Origin: Macrocystis pyrifera
Taxonomy: Eukaryota; Sar; Phaeophyceae; Laminariales; Laminariaceae
Assembly: GCA_031763025.1 (NCBI GenBank)
Contig: JASSKH010000036.1
Span: forward strand, 3,211,001-3,275,000
DNA length: 64,000 nt
Reading direction: 5' to 3'
The notes beneath the pieces are model-generated. The model was not told the origin of the DNA. It saw only the letters and a program-made list of their open reading frames with translations, and did no database searches. Of this stretch, positions 46,614-56,313 are shown piece by piece. Within the stretch, counting starts at the first letter, position 1. Each line of letters starts with the position of its first letter. A program made the translations under genes and the position numbers.

Positions 46614-46856
46614 GTGCTGTGGGGATCATACGCAAGCGCGCACACAGCGCCTGTTCCGGTGAATGCTTCGGCGATGGATCTTCCTGCGATGTTGTGCGCT
46701 CAGCCACGACCGAGTCACTGGCGCAAGCAGGAAGAAGCTGAACGTGACCTGGGGCTCGAGGAGCAGGCCGTCAGCAAGTATTTTAGGAATTTGTGCGGAG
46801 GCACGCATGGCAGGAAGAATTACGACGAGGCCGTTTCGCTCCCGCGGCATCAATAA
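46614..46856 (+). CDS. Hypothetical short ORF
   Basis: An 80-codon plus frame whose second half (HWRKQEEAERDLGLEEQAVS then KYFRNLCGG) looks like a charged helical segment. It could be an exon or relic within the TTAA-flanked element. No start context, splice sites or family could be established; the assignment as coding is tentative. Confidence 0.2.
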   Translation: MLWGSYASAHTAPVPVNASAMDLPAMLCAQPRPSHWRKQEEAERDLGLEEQAVSKYFRNLCGGTHGRKNYDEAVSLPRHQ

Positions 46857-47439
46857 TAAAAAAAGCATTCTTATTTCTCGTCCTGGGGGGGGGTGCATGG
46901 TGTACTACCAACACATGAACGCTTTGCTTTGCTCGCACCGCAAACATGTTGTAAACAATTTAACTTTCGACTTGATTAGTTTTCGTGTTTCGCGGATGCC
47001 ATTGCCAATAACCAAGCGTATCCCTTTTTATTTGGCTACGGAAACAAGAAGGAACGCGTTCGTCGCTAAGCCCAAACACCAAAACCTTGTCAGACAATCG
47101 GAAAATTACAGCAAGTTTTAGCCCTGGCGTCCAAACTAGACCCTGCTCGCTCACCCGCCTAACTACCACCCACGAAAACATTTCCATCGATTTCAAAGGA
47201 CAAAACAACTTCAGCTATAGCGCATGCGTTCATACCACCAAAGCGCCAGCATCCGTTCTACGAGCAAACTCCATCTTACAACAAACATCTCCATTGCGCC
47301 CAGCAGTAACTGAACATAGGCACACACTGCTTATCCCTAACCCAAGACACAATGTGCTCAGACACAATGTACTGCGGCGAATCTGGAATTATTACTCGCA
47401 ACGAAGTACAACACGTTTTCGTCTGCGCTGCATCTCTGC

Positions 47440-48540
47440 TTGTGGTGCTCGAAAACGCCAGTGGGGGGGGAGGTTCGGGGGGGGGGGTGACGAGGATACC
47501 CTCCACCCCACCCCCCCGAAAAAAACAAATTAAAACGCCTATTGAGATTCTTCATCACTTCTGCCTAAAAAACGCCAGCACGACCTCCTGGGGAACAACC
47601 TCCGTCATGCCGGGTGGGGATGTTTGGGGCGGGGGCGGGGGGGGGGGCACGAGAGTGGACCCCCCTCATAAAGAAAACATGCTCGCTCAATCAGATTCTC
47701 AATCACTCATGCCTAAGCAACGCCAGGGGGGGGGGGTAGCTGGGGGGGAAGGAGGGGAGAGGTGTACTCATTTTCTGTTCGCCTCACATCAATTGAACAC
47801 TGACCACTCCTCCCTTCCGAGACGGAGCACCGTTCATGCTCGTAATGAAGCCACCACCACCAGCAGTTGGGCGCTCACTACGTTTTCTTGACTATAATTC
47901 ATAGGTACCTTTTGCTCATCTTATCCCCTTGCTGTTTCGCCGTCTGCGGCCATCGTCTCTCTCCTACAATACAAGTCCTTTAGTCACTGCTATCTAGTGT
48001 ACCTAATGTAAAAGCGACGAGGGTATAGCCCCTACCCCCCCCCCCCCCCCCAAGAAAAAAACCCCCTACACTTTCTTCATCAATTCTGTCCAAGTAACGC
48101 CAGCGCAACCTCATTGGGAACACCCTTCGTGTGCTCGGGCGGGAGTGTTTGTAGGAGGGGGGGCGACGAGGGTAGACCCCCTCAAAAACAAAACTTACTA
48201 GCCTAACGAGATTATTCACTTGTGCCTAAGCAACGCCAGCACAACCTCCTTGGGAATACCCTCCATACCGTCCCCACTAAATTCTAAATATCCCCATCAT
48301 GCGCTTCAAGCACCGGCCACGCCTGCATTGATTGCCGGCACCCCTGCACCCAATCCCACCAGCCGCGTTGTACTTCAAATAACTTCTCACGGTGCGTGCG
48401 AGGATGTAGGGCACAGCGTCATCACCTCCGCGCTTTTTGTGGTGCTCGAAATTGGCCTGCACACGGGCCGGACGGCGGATGGGGGGTGGGGAGGGGGGGT
48501 GGGGGAGGGGGGTGCACTCAATATCATGCATGCCCGTAGT
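47440..48540. repeat. G-run-rich interspersed repeats
   Basis: A unit with ACGCCAGC(A/G)C(G/A)ACCTC followed by TGGGGAACA / TTGGGAATA, and a G-run tract, recurs at about 47570, 47720 (partial), 48100 and 48230. Each is followed by runs of 7-14 G or C (47465-47515, 47630-47650, 47727-47750, 48036-48050, 48480-48512). Frames through these tracts code only poly-Gly/Pro. Strong quadruplex potential is expected from the sequence. Confidence 0.75.
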
Positions 48541-48761
48541 CGTATGACCATACACCCTCGCATCCCTGCAATGCCGGTACGGAGCGCGTCGGGTTTCCAA
48601 CGACCAGGCAGACGGTGCTTGCACCAAGCGCCAAGCGCCGTGAGGTGTTGGGCAAGTCGCATGAAGGGTGAGCTGCATCCTACTAACAACCGCTTGAGAG
48701 GCGGATTTTCTTGCATATTGGTCACAGCATCAATGCATTTATGGAATTTCTGGTGTGGCCA

Positions 48762-48973
48762 CCTCGATAGACTATAGCAAATAGGACCTGCGGTACGCCC
48801 AAAAAACTATACATTTTCATCTTTGTACTATTACGGGGGTCCATAGTTAACGGGACCAAATTTTGTTAGTAAGAATAGGTAAATATATAGGTTTTTGTGT
48901 ATACCATAGGTCCTATTAACTATGGACCCCCGTAATAACAATATTTCGTTCTATTTACTCTAGGTCCCCCGTA
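48762..48973. mobile_element. TA-target MITE, copy 3 (outer, interrupted)
   Basis: The left part AGACTATAGCAAATAGGACC and right part CTATTTACTCTAGGTCCCCC are the two ends of the same MITE family. They are separated by a full younger copy at 48831-48935. The left terminal bases are degraded. Confidence 0.75.
48831..48935. mobile_element. TA-target MITE, copy 4 (inner)
   Basis: A 105-bp copy with ends TTACGGGGGTCCATAGTTAA and ACTATGGACCCCCGTAA, flanked by TA on both sides. It is inserted inside copy 3. The near-perfect ends suggest it is young. Confidence 0.9.
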
Positions 48974-49181
48974 CTGACTCGACACTGCGGCGCACTATGC
49001 TCCCCTCTTGTAGTGTCATGCGTGTACTACTGCTGTACAATACGACAGATCATCGATCCCTACTTCCTGATCGACATACATGAGAACTGATCTGTTACGA
49101 ATCTTGTACGAGTATGGTATAGATGACGTCCGCGGCAGCTCGTTACAAGGGAGGCACGAGGCGTGCAATCTGAATGAACTA

Positions 49182-49289
49182 TTATACGGGGGGCCATAGT
49201 AAACAGGACCAGCGGTACACACAACAATTTATGTATTTACCTGTTTTGAATAAAAAAAATTGGTCCTATTTTTTATGGGTCCCTCGTAA
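49182..49289. mobile_element. TA-target MITE, copy 5
   Basis: Ends TTATACGGGGGGCCATAGT and GGGTCCCTCGTAA, with TA on both sides, 108 bp. The interior GCGGTACACACAAC matches the family. Confidence 0.85.
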
Positions 49290-49643
49290 TAACACGACTA
49301 CTGCTGATACTAGTAAAATCTGCGCCAACTAAAAAAAATGTATACACAGATCCCGCACAGCATCTTACAACGGAAGGTTAGGTCAGTCAAATATATGCCG
49401 CAGACCATGAACTACTGTTGTTGCACACCGTGCAAGGTGTTTGTACAAGCATGGTTTTCAACACGGCGGTGTCTTGTGTTTCGGGCCATTTGCGTACGTA
49501 CGTACGTACACGTCTCTGCTCCTGGTATAATAGACCACTGCACAAAAAAAGCCTGGGGGAAAAAGCGCGTAATAAAACAAGGTCGATCGATATACATTTC
49601 CCCAGTCATGTTTATTTTTCTCTGCTGCAAGGCAGGTAATCTA

Positions 49644-49752
49644 TTATGTACGGGCGATCATAGTAAATAGCACCTGTGGTGCAGACAAAAACCTACATAT
49701 TGATCTATTTTTTCTGACAATATTTGGTCCTGTTTACTATGGACCCCCGTAA
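49644..49752. mobile_element. TA-target MITE, copy 6
   Basis: Ends TTATGTACGGGCGATCATAG (degraded) and TACTATGGACCCCCGTAA, with TA on both sides, 109 bp. Confidence 0.85.
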
Positions 49753-49858
49753 TAGAACCAACACCACACAAGACAGTGAGCAAATACCAGTGGTGTGATC
49801 ATTGTTCCGTCCCACCCCACGGCGGAACCTACGCACGACGAGGCATCGATCACGCACC

Positions 49859-50307
49859 TCAATGTCTAGCTACCCCAGAGATGATGTCCACCTGCTGGCG
49901 GCTGCAAGTGCCGGCACTCGGCCGGGAATCCTTCCTCTGCTTCTGCAGCGGCGTCTCACAAAGACAGTCGCCAGCTTGTTCCTTGGCACTTGTTTGTGTT
50001 CCTCCGCCATCTCCTCCCAGAGTGTTGGGGCCGGTATCCCAATCATCGGCACTCTCCTTGCTGGTTGTGAACACGTTGACTATGGCTCCGAGTACCATGT
50101 ACGCTTCTCTCGACCTTGCATCCTCGTATCTGCTGCTCCAGGAGAGGCAACTTCACCCGAAAGAGAAGCCGGGAGACCATCCTCGACCTTGCTGCGCGTA
50201 GACGGTGGCTGCTGTCCATCGGCCATGGTCACGAAATCTGATGATAGAGTGGCTATTTGCTTGGTGGATTCAAAGCGCTGTGCAAGTACGAGTATCTCTC
50301 TTGCCAA
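49859..50307 (-). pseudogene. Possible degraded gene, family unknown
   Basis: Two consecutive minus-strand frames look protein-like. One starts MAREILVLAQRFESTKQIA at 50307 and stops near 50080. The other contains MVLGAIVNVFTTSKESADDW and runs to 49859. A single frame change near 50090 would join them. A competing frame (WEEMAEEHKQVPRNKLATVF) overlaps. I recognise no domain, and the plus strand also has open frames, so this could be chance. Confidence 0.2.
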
Positions 50308-50598
50308 TGTGTGTTGTTTCTATGGGTATGATGGGGACGGCGTGCATCGTGTTCGCTCTCGTACTGCTGTACTGCTGTACGAACCAGGTATATCGTGCAT
50401 AATCGCCCACTCTATTTCCTAGTCGATTTTATTTTTTTACGTGATTTCTAGCGGGAGTACTTTTGCGATACGTATTATTTTTTTTGGGCGAATAGACCGG
50501 TCGGAATAATCACGCCGTTCTTTTAAAAACCCGGGGTCGTCCTTTTACCGGCCAGATCGGATTCCTGAGCGTGCCACCGTGGCCTTAACAAATACAGT

Positions 50599-50770
50599 AT
50601 TTTTGCGACGCCGCGACGTGGTTGCCGCACACGCTCCGGATCAGCGACGTACTACGAGTACAGTCTCAGCATGGTGTAAGGCTACCATTGAAGCTATCGT
50701 GTAGCCAAAACGGGCCAGTACTCGAGGAGATATAGGGTATCCTAGTACACCCAGGCTGATGTCGCAAATA
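50599..50770. mobile_element. TATTTGCGACA TIR mini-element, copy C
   Basis: It begins TATTTTTGCGACGCCGCGACG and ends TGTCGCAAATA, 172 bp, closely matching the copy at 43700. It lies just outside the right end of the TTAA-flanked element. Confidence 0.7.
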
Positions 50771-51255
50771 AGCCTTATTTCGCGTGTATCCAGAGCGGGT
50801 CATCCTGGTGTACTGTCAGAATAGTCACAATGGTGTCGTAAAGAGTCGCATTTGACGAGATCGCACGACGTTCGTCGGGCGCGCCCCGTTTAGACCAGGA
50901 CAACCACGGTGGCTTATTTATAGCATGAGCTCGGACTATACCACTGTACAGCATGTTTCCACGAGTACATCGATCGTTAGCCACGTCATCGTGAACCGAT
51001 GGATTAAAAATTTAACTTGGTTATATTGCCGCGCCATGTTCTAATAAGTCGCGCTTACTATAATTGAGAGCGCTGGTATCGTCCAAAGCGCCAGGTGCTC
51101 TGTTTACGCGTCTATTAACATGGGCACAAATGAAAGGCACATAGTTTGTGCACGCTGCGCTCTGTATATGGTTTTTTTACTTGTCTGTGGATGCTATCGA
51201 AATAGGTGGGTGTATATCATCTACAGCAGTAGTATTATAATACCGCAGTAAAATC

Positions 51256-51667
51256 GGCTCAGGATGAAAGATTACTTCAGGATGAAATGCGAAAGAAATG
51301 GAAATTTGTGAAAAAATACCAAGGAAGCCAACTCTTTTCTTTTCGTTTCTGGGGTGGGTAGATATCACCAAAAGGCACCACCTCACGATTTTTTGGGGTC
51401 GTAGGACCCAGCGTCGCCGCTCACTGTCGCAAACGGCTTTTCACCTATTTCCGCCGTTCTCGGTGCGGGCAAGAATTTGATTTTTCGTTTTTGCGGTGGT
51501 GAGAGGCGATGCGAGATCGTATGACACCAAAAATTCGCGAGGTGGTGCTTTGTGGTGACGTCTACCCACCCTAAAAAAAGAAAGACAAAAAAATGTTTCC
51601 TTGGTATCTTTTCATCAATTTCTATTTTTTTACGTTTCATCCTGAAGTAATATTTCATCCTTAAGTC
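51256..51667. mobile_element. Foldback element with ~140-bp inverted arms
   Basis: The left arm (about 51258-51400) contains CAGGATGAAAGATTACTTCA, TACCAAGGAA, GGGTGGGTAGA and CACCACCTC. The right arm (about 51525-51665) carries the same words inverted, in reverse order. Arms are imperfect but continuous, with a loop of about 120 bp. TTCAGGATGAAA is repeated within each arm end. AGTAAAATCGGC occurs just outside the left arm and again just beyond the right arm, in direct orientation, and may be part of the flanking duplication. Confidence 0.75.
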
Positions 51668-51699
51668 CGAAAATATCCTGTTAGTAAAATCGGCGTTCG

Positions 51700-52490
51700 T
51701 TCCGTGCAACCATCATCACCCACCAATGTGGTTGTGTATTTGACCTTGAACAGCCGTGTAAAAGCGCCTATCCCTCAGGCGTTTACCAACGCCTATCGTT
51801 TTCCAGCACAGGACTGAACAAACGTTCGAAACGCTGTGCACAAACAGTTTTTGTCGAATTAGTTAAGGCAACGAACACACCCCATAGATGCACAGAGGGC
51901 GGCCATGCTGCAGCTTGCCTAGCTATGCACCATCTTCGTTGTACGCGTTCTTTCCGACACATTATCCTGCTTGTTGTTGCACCAACAGCAGTCCACAGTA
52001 TCCGCACTGCTGTAGTGTTGACATATAAAAATATTAATATTAATAGTCTAACTTAGGGCACATGCGTAGCATGTAGTTTGTAAACGGATTCCCGATGTGA
52101 AACATACAATAGAAACCCACAGCGGACTGCATGAGTTCAATGTTAACGGCAGAGGGGTTAGCCGCCTTGTTCATGGTGACGAAGAAATCGATATGTATAA
52201 CGCGTGTAGAAGATCGTTGAGTTCGTAGGCTGCTTGGAAGGTGTCCTTCGATGCCCTGCAGTATTGTGTAGAGTTCCCACCGTGCTGTTGTATGCTGTGT
52301 GGTCACAAAGCTACGCCACAGAGATGCTACGTTGCCACGTATGCTATGCAATGCATCCCTGCCATCATACTGCGTACGACAGGCACGACATACACATTCC
52401 ATGACCTAGAGAAACGAAACAAAACAAATAGAGAAACAAAAACAAAAACAAAGACAATTCGAAAGAGAAAAATAAACGAGAAGAAAAACA
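51700..52490. other. No gene recognised
   Basis: Unique-looking sequence with no supported gene or repeat. A minus frame of 120 codons (52040-52402) lacks any recognisable feature. The 50790-51250 stretch to the left of the foldback element is equally unremarkable. Confidence 0.5.
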
Positions 52491-52498
52491 GGGTTTTT

Positions 52499-53392
52499 AC
52501 CAAAGTCAGGTATACCTGGCCACTTTTGTGCCAAAAACAGGTACATACTGAAATCAAGTACAAAACACACACCAGGAGCCCTGCGATTGGTCAAGCTGAC
52601 ACTGAAACTGATTTTGGCACGAAAAGGCCAAGGTACACCTGATTTTTTCTACTCTGTCTAGCTTTCAACTGATTTTGGCCAACTTTGAACCAATCAGAGA
52701 GGCCATACGTACACTGTGTTTTCTCTCCGTATGCGTCTGCCCTCCCTCGGTTGAAATTCTTCTGTATTGAGGTATAAACTCTGTACTCGTACGTCGTACG
52801 TGAAAGTACGTGTATACATGCATACCTGGTACATGCGTACGCATGTTTCACTTTTTCTCCTTCGGGGTGTGCGATGTGCTCCATTCAGTTATTAATAGTT
52901 GTTGTGTGTACTCTGTTGTTTTCTATGTCCACAGCAGTCTTTACAGCACTATGGACACTCGGCGTTTCGTCTGCACCACCTCGCGTCGAGGTGGTCTCAG
53001 GTTTGGTACGTACGTCAAGATAATTTCGTGCCGAACAGGTGGTTCCGCGAGGCCGGTCTGGAAGCTTTGAAGCTGTCAACGTGGGGGGGGGGGGTGCCAG
53101 AGTAATTAGTCTTGGCGCTCCTGCCGTGGCGAAACAAACAAGCGAAGCATATTTATAGTGACTCTTTGCAGGTCCAAGTGGAGCCCGCGGTACCTACCTG
53201 CTACACCCTGAAGGACACAAAACTATTTAGATTTTGGAGGCCATGTGGCACGCTTAAAATGCTTTAGGCGCATTCTTTTTTTACCGGATTGTCATGGACA
53301 TCGCACCGCTCGTGGCGCGCGTTTTTTACTTGGTTTTAGCTTGTACCTGATTTTGGCTCAAACGGATTAGGTATACCTGATTTTGGCATTTG
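52499..53392. mobile_element. ~0.9 kb element with ~70-bp diverged TIRs
   Basis: The left end runs (G/A)CCAAA(G/A)TCAGGTATACCT..., then GCCAAAA(A)CAGGTAC and GAAATCAAGTAC. The right end, read inverted from 53392, gives the same series of words with perhaps a quarter of positions changed. Extra CTGATTTTGGC words lie inside at about 52609 and 52668. The interior has no recognised transposase. An end of another family (AGGCCATGTGGCACGCT) is at 53238. Confidence 0.65.
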
Positions 53393-53850
53393 CCCAAAAA
53401 ATATATATATCAGAAACAAACCATCGTAGGTAGATTACGTACAAGTGTTTGTTCCCAATAGCAACATCACCACTTGATGTTGCATGTGTTTCTTGTTTCT
53501 TGTTTGAATAAGTTTTAGCATGTACAGTAGCAGTGTAACGCAGAGCAAGAAGAAAGTGAGGAGGAGGTATTATTAATAGAGATGATACTTGTCAGTAACC
53601 ATTATAGTCGTTACTCGATAACACTTGGTCATCTGGTACACATTTACTCAGTTTTCCAGTCTGTGAGTTATAGCAGTATACAGCAGCAGCAGCCATACAA
53701 TATTTACTGCTGTGCACTCGTAGCTCGTACACATTGCAGGATAGGTCTCAATATCAAGGAGTATCGTGGATCTACTGTATTACGTACGTACATGATCTAC
53801 AGCAACATGTTACACATGTACAGTAGTACCTGGTACGTGCGCACATGGGA

Positions 53851-53890
53851 CCCTAACCCTAACCCTAACACTAACCCCAACCCCAACCTA
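53851..53890. repeat. Interstitial telomeric tract (CCCTAA)n
   Basis: Three CCCTAA units followed by degenerate CTAACCCC units. The next ~200 bp (53900-54090) is a tract of alternating CCATGG / TGCCGTGG words, which forms many overlapping hairpins. Confidence 0.85.
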
Positions 53891-54499
53891 GGTGCTGTGG
53901 ACATTGGGGTGCCGTGAGGGTTGCCATGACATGCCGTGGGGTTGCCATGGAGTGCCGTGGTGGTAGCGGCGGGGGTTCATGGCATGTCGTGGCAACCCCC
54001 ACGGTGTGCCATGGAATCTTATGCCACACCATGGGATGCCGTGGTGATGCCTCGGCGGTACCACCGCAATGCCACGGCATGCCCACGACATGGTCAAATA
54101 GTGTAGAACCCTGTTATGAACCCGTTCTAGAGACCACAAGTGTACCACTTATGGAACATAAGTACGACAAAAAACCGGCGCGTACCTTTAGAACGTGGAG
54201 TAGACCCGGGAAACCGGCACACACGCCTTCTGTCCAGCGATGAAACAAGAGGTACCTGAAGACCTCTCCCCGTGCACTGTTGGCGTAGCGGCTTCAAAGC
54301 TCTTTGCTCGGTCTCTTGCTATTTTGCGAAAGCCACGACTACCTTGCTACTATAAACTGACTGCATACCTGTTTCCGTAACGAGAGCGACTACTCCTCAC
54401 TGCTCATCTCTGCTGCAGGCTGAAGGAAAAGAGACCGTATGTATGTTCACCACATCAATCCGATTTACAGCTTGGTGCCGGTTTCAGCGGACAGGTGAT

Positions 54500-54532
54500 A
54501 TATATATATAGGGTTAGGGTTTATATATATAT
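54500..54532. repeat. Telomeric dimer between (TA)n arms
   Basis: TATATATATA, then GGGTTAGGGTTT, then ATATATATAT. The arms are self-complementary, so the telomeric words sit in a hairpin loop. Confidence 0.75.
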
Positions 54533-54655
54533 GAAATATCGTGCGTAGATTCTTCAAGATTTCACACTTTCGTTTTCGAGAGTTCGAAAACTCAATCTGG
54601 CAGGGTCGTTCCATGGCAAGGCGTTCATGGAATGTGCCTGTCGTATCCAGTTGTT

Positions 54656-54740
54656 GTCGTTGTTTTCTTCACATTAAACCGTTCGTTCTATATACCCGTC
54701 GACATCCAGCAAAACCAGTGTCCGTGCCGATTCTTCAATC
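54656..54740. repeat. Detached fragment of the 13.8-24.5 kb array unit
   Basis: CACATTAAACCGTTC through ACCCGTCGACATCCAGC and GTGTCCGTGCCGATTCTTC matches the array unit, with a small insertion (TATA) and scattered changes. It stops at ATTCTTCAATCC. Confidence 0.85.
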
Positions 54741-54841
54741 CACGAATGCAATGCAATGCCATGTCATTATACTCCATACGCATTTTTTGGGTTTTTTTTG
54801 GTTTTTAAAACAAAAAAAAACAGAAAAAAACGCATGTGTGA

Positions 54842-54990
54842 GCCGGCGTCCCCGGTGGCTTGGTAGGTGGTCCGCGTGCCTATCAAGATCAATTTAAGGG
54901 GTTCAAGTCTCACCGAGTGCATGCTCGTAGGGACTTTTTCTTGCATAAAAAATTGATTAGCGGAAAGCGCGAGAGCGTGAGTTAGCTAAC
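54842..54990 (+). repeat. tRNA-like SINE, copy 1
   Basis: A 149-bp unit with a pol III box A-like GTGGCTTGGTAGGTGG and a box B-like GGTTCAAGTCTCACC. It lacks a matching acceptor stem, so it is tRNA-derived, not a tRNA gene. The tail runs GGGACTTTTTCTTGCATAAA to GAGTTAGCTAAC. An A-rich tract precedes it. Confidence 0.7.
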
Positions 54991-55086
54991 GCCGGCGTCT
55001 CTTGTGGCTTGGTAGGTGGTCCGCGTGCCTGTCAAGATCAATTTCGTGGGTTCAAGTCCCACCGAGTGCATGCTCATAGGGACTTT
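54991..55086 (+). repeat. tRNA-like SINE, copy 2, left part
   Basis: It repeats copy 1, with a better T-arm (GTGGGTTCAAGTCCCAC). It stops after GGGACTTT, where the PAT/Ngaro-like element begins. Its remaining tail (TTCTTCCATAAACAAATGAT and on to GAGTTGGCTAC) reappears at 61572-61627. Confidence 0.75.
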
Positions 55087-55343
55087 GGTTGTCCACTTCC
55101 ACGAAAAAATGCTTGATATTAATTGAAGAAGCCGAAATGGTGGGAGGGGGGGCTGCCCTGGACCGTCCCCCCCCTGCATGCGTACGCCTTCGTTACCCCT
55201 ATATAAAATAGCCGGAGGGAAGAGAAAAAGGGGGGGGGGGTCGCCTCGTCCCTTTTCGCTTGCTTACGCCTCGCCCCTCCTCCACACAAACGAAACGCGG
55301 TCGACCTCCTCACCGGTCGCGCTCCGCTAGTGGAACGCCTCCC
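55087..55343 (-). repeat. Split repeat B2 (outer)
   Basis: 257 bp, matching 56054-56313 with few differences. It starts GGTTGTCCACTTCCACG at the outer edge of the element. From 55344 to 55744, four copies of CCGTTTC(A/T)AACGGCCCG with TCGGGATTA and AATCGACCAC lie between B2 and A2; these are not in B1. Confidence 0.85.
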
Positions 55344-55744
55344 CAGACGCCTCCACGCCGGGGACCCACCTCGACTGCCAAACGATTACGAGTGTAGTGA
55401 TTCCGTTTCAAACGGCCCGTGCGATCGGGATTAAACCACTACTAATCGACCACTATGTGCCTGTGCTTTCGGGTGGTTACGTTTCTAACGGCCCGTTCGT
55501 ACCGGGAACCCACCGCGATTGCTGAACGATTATGTGAGGATTCCGTTTCTAACGGCCCGTGCGATCGGGATTATGCCACCACTTAATCGACCACCACTTA
55601 CGCGTGCTGTCTAGTGGTTCCGTTTCAAACGGCCCGTGCGATCGGGATTAAACCATTTCTAATCGACCACTGTGTCTCCTTGCCCTCCGTTTGCCCATCC
55701 GCCGTGGAAATTTGTTGCGGGAGGGTGGGGGGGGAAAAAAAAAA

Positions 55745-56053
55745 AAACAACTAGACGACTCCCTGACGTCCCTTGCCCGGTTCTATTGAGCTCGTGCAGG
55801 GCCTTGCCCGTCAGCTATCTATCCTGGATACTCGCTGCATCGACGACCCCGCTTCACACCGCTCTACCGCTGCTTGCTCGTATCTGAACTTCGTTGGTCT
55901 TTCTTCATCAAACATCCGGAACTTGTATTATTTTTCATTCTTACCCCCGTACTAAACATCCCTTGTTATTATATGGGAAACCCTCCGAAACCGCCTCATT
56001 CCTTCACTGGTTTATCTTTTCTACCAGGTGCCCCTACGACAACCTTCCTCTTT
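55745..56053 (-). repeat. Split repeat A2
   Basis: About 309 bp matching A1 (60838-61092 plus 61493-61571), with scattered changes. It begins at CAACTAGACGACTCCCTGAC and ends CCTTCCTCTTT. Confidence 0.85.
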
Positions 56054-56313
56054 GGTTGCCCACTTCCACGAAAAAATGCTTGATATTAATTGAAGAAGCC
56101 GAAATGGTGGGGGGGGGGGGCTGCCCTGGACCGTCCCCCCCCTGCATGCGTACGCCTTCCTTACCCCTATATAAAGTAGCCGGAGGGAAGAGAAAAAGGG
56201 GGGGGGTCGCCTCGTCCCTCTTCGCTTGCTTACGCCTCGCCCCTCCTCCACACAAACGAAACGCGGTCGACCTCCTTACCGGTCGCGCTCCGCTAGTGGA
56301 ACGCCTCCCCTCA
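56054..56313 (-). repeat. Split repeat B1 (inner)
   Basis: About 260 bp matching B2. Its end overlaps the 3' end of the recombinase coding region. Confidence 0.85.

Larger units (their letters stand above)
44847..50584. mobile_element. ~5.7 kb inverted-end element with TTAA flanks
   Basis: The 22-bp sequence AGGCCACGGTGGCACGCTCA(GG) at 44846-44867 is matched perfectly, inverted, at 50564-50585. TTAA lies at both junctions (44843-44846 and 50585-50588). The uninterrupted 339-bp repeats read GATCTTAACAAGTGG at this point, and the right flank resumes TTAACAA, so these look like two ends of one insertion at a TTAA target. TTAA is the piggyBac-type target, but no transposase is recognisable, and TA would also fit. 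The interior includes later MITEs and G-rich repeats. A similar end (AGGCCATGTGGCACGCT) lies at 53238-53254. Confidence 0.5.

Noticed and set aside
47352-48777. Plus ORFs of 148-185 codons around the G-runs
   Set aside because: The frames are kept open by poly-G/C (Gly, Pro) and by repeated units; there is no start context, domain or splice support.
54991-55070. A tRNA gene (good T-arm GTGGGTTCAAGTCCCAC and box A-like GGCTTGGTAGGTGG)
   Set aside because: The 5' end does not pair with CGAGTGC at the 3' end, and no convincing anticodon stem forms. With a tail and a tandem copy, it fits a tRNA-derived SINE better.
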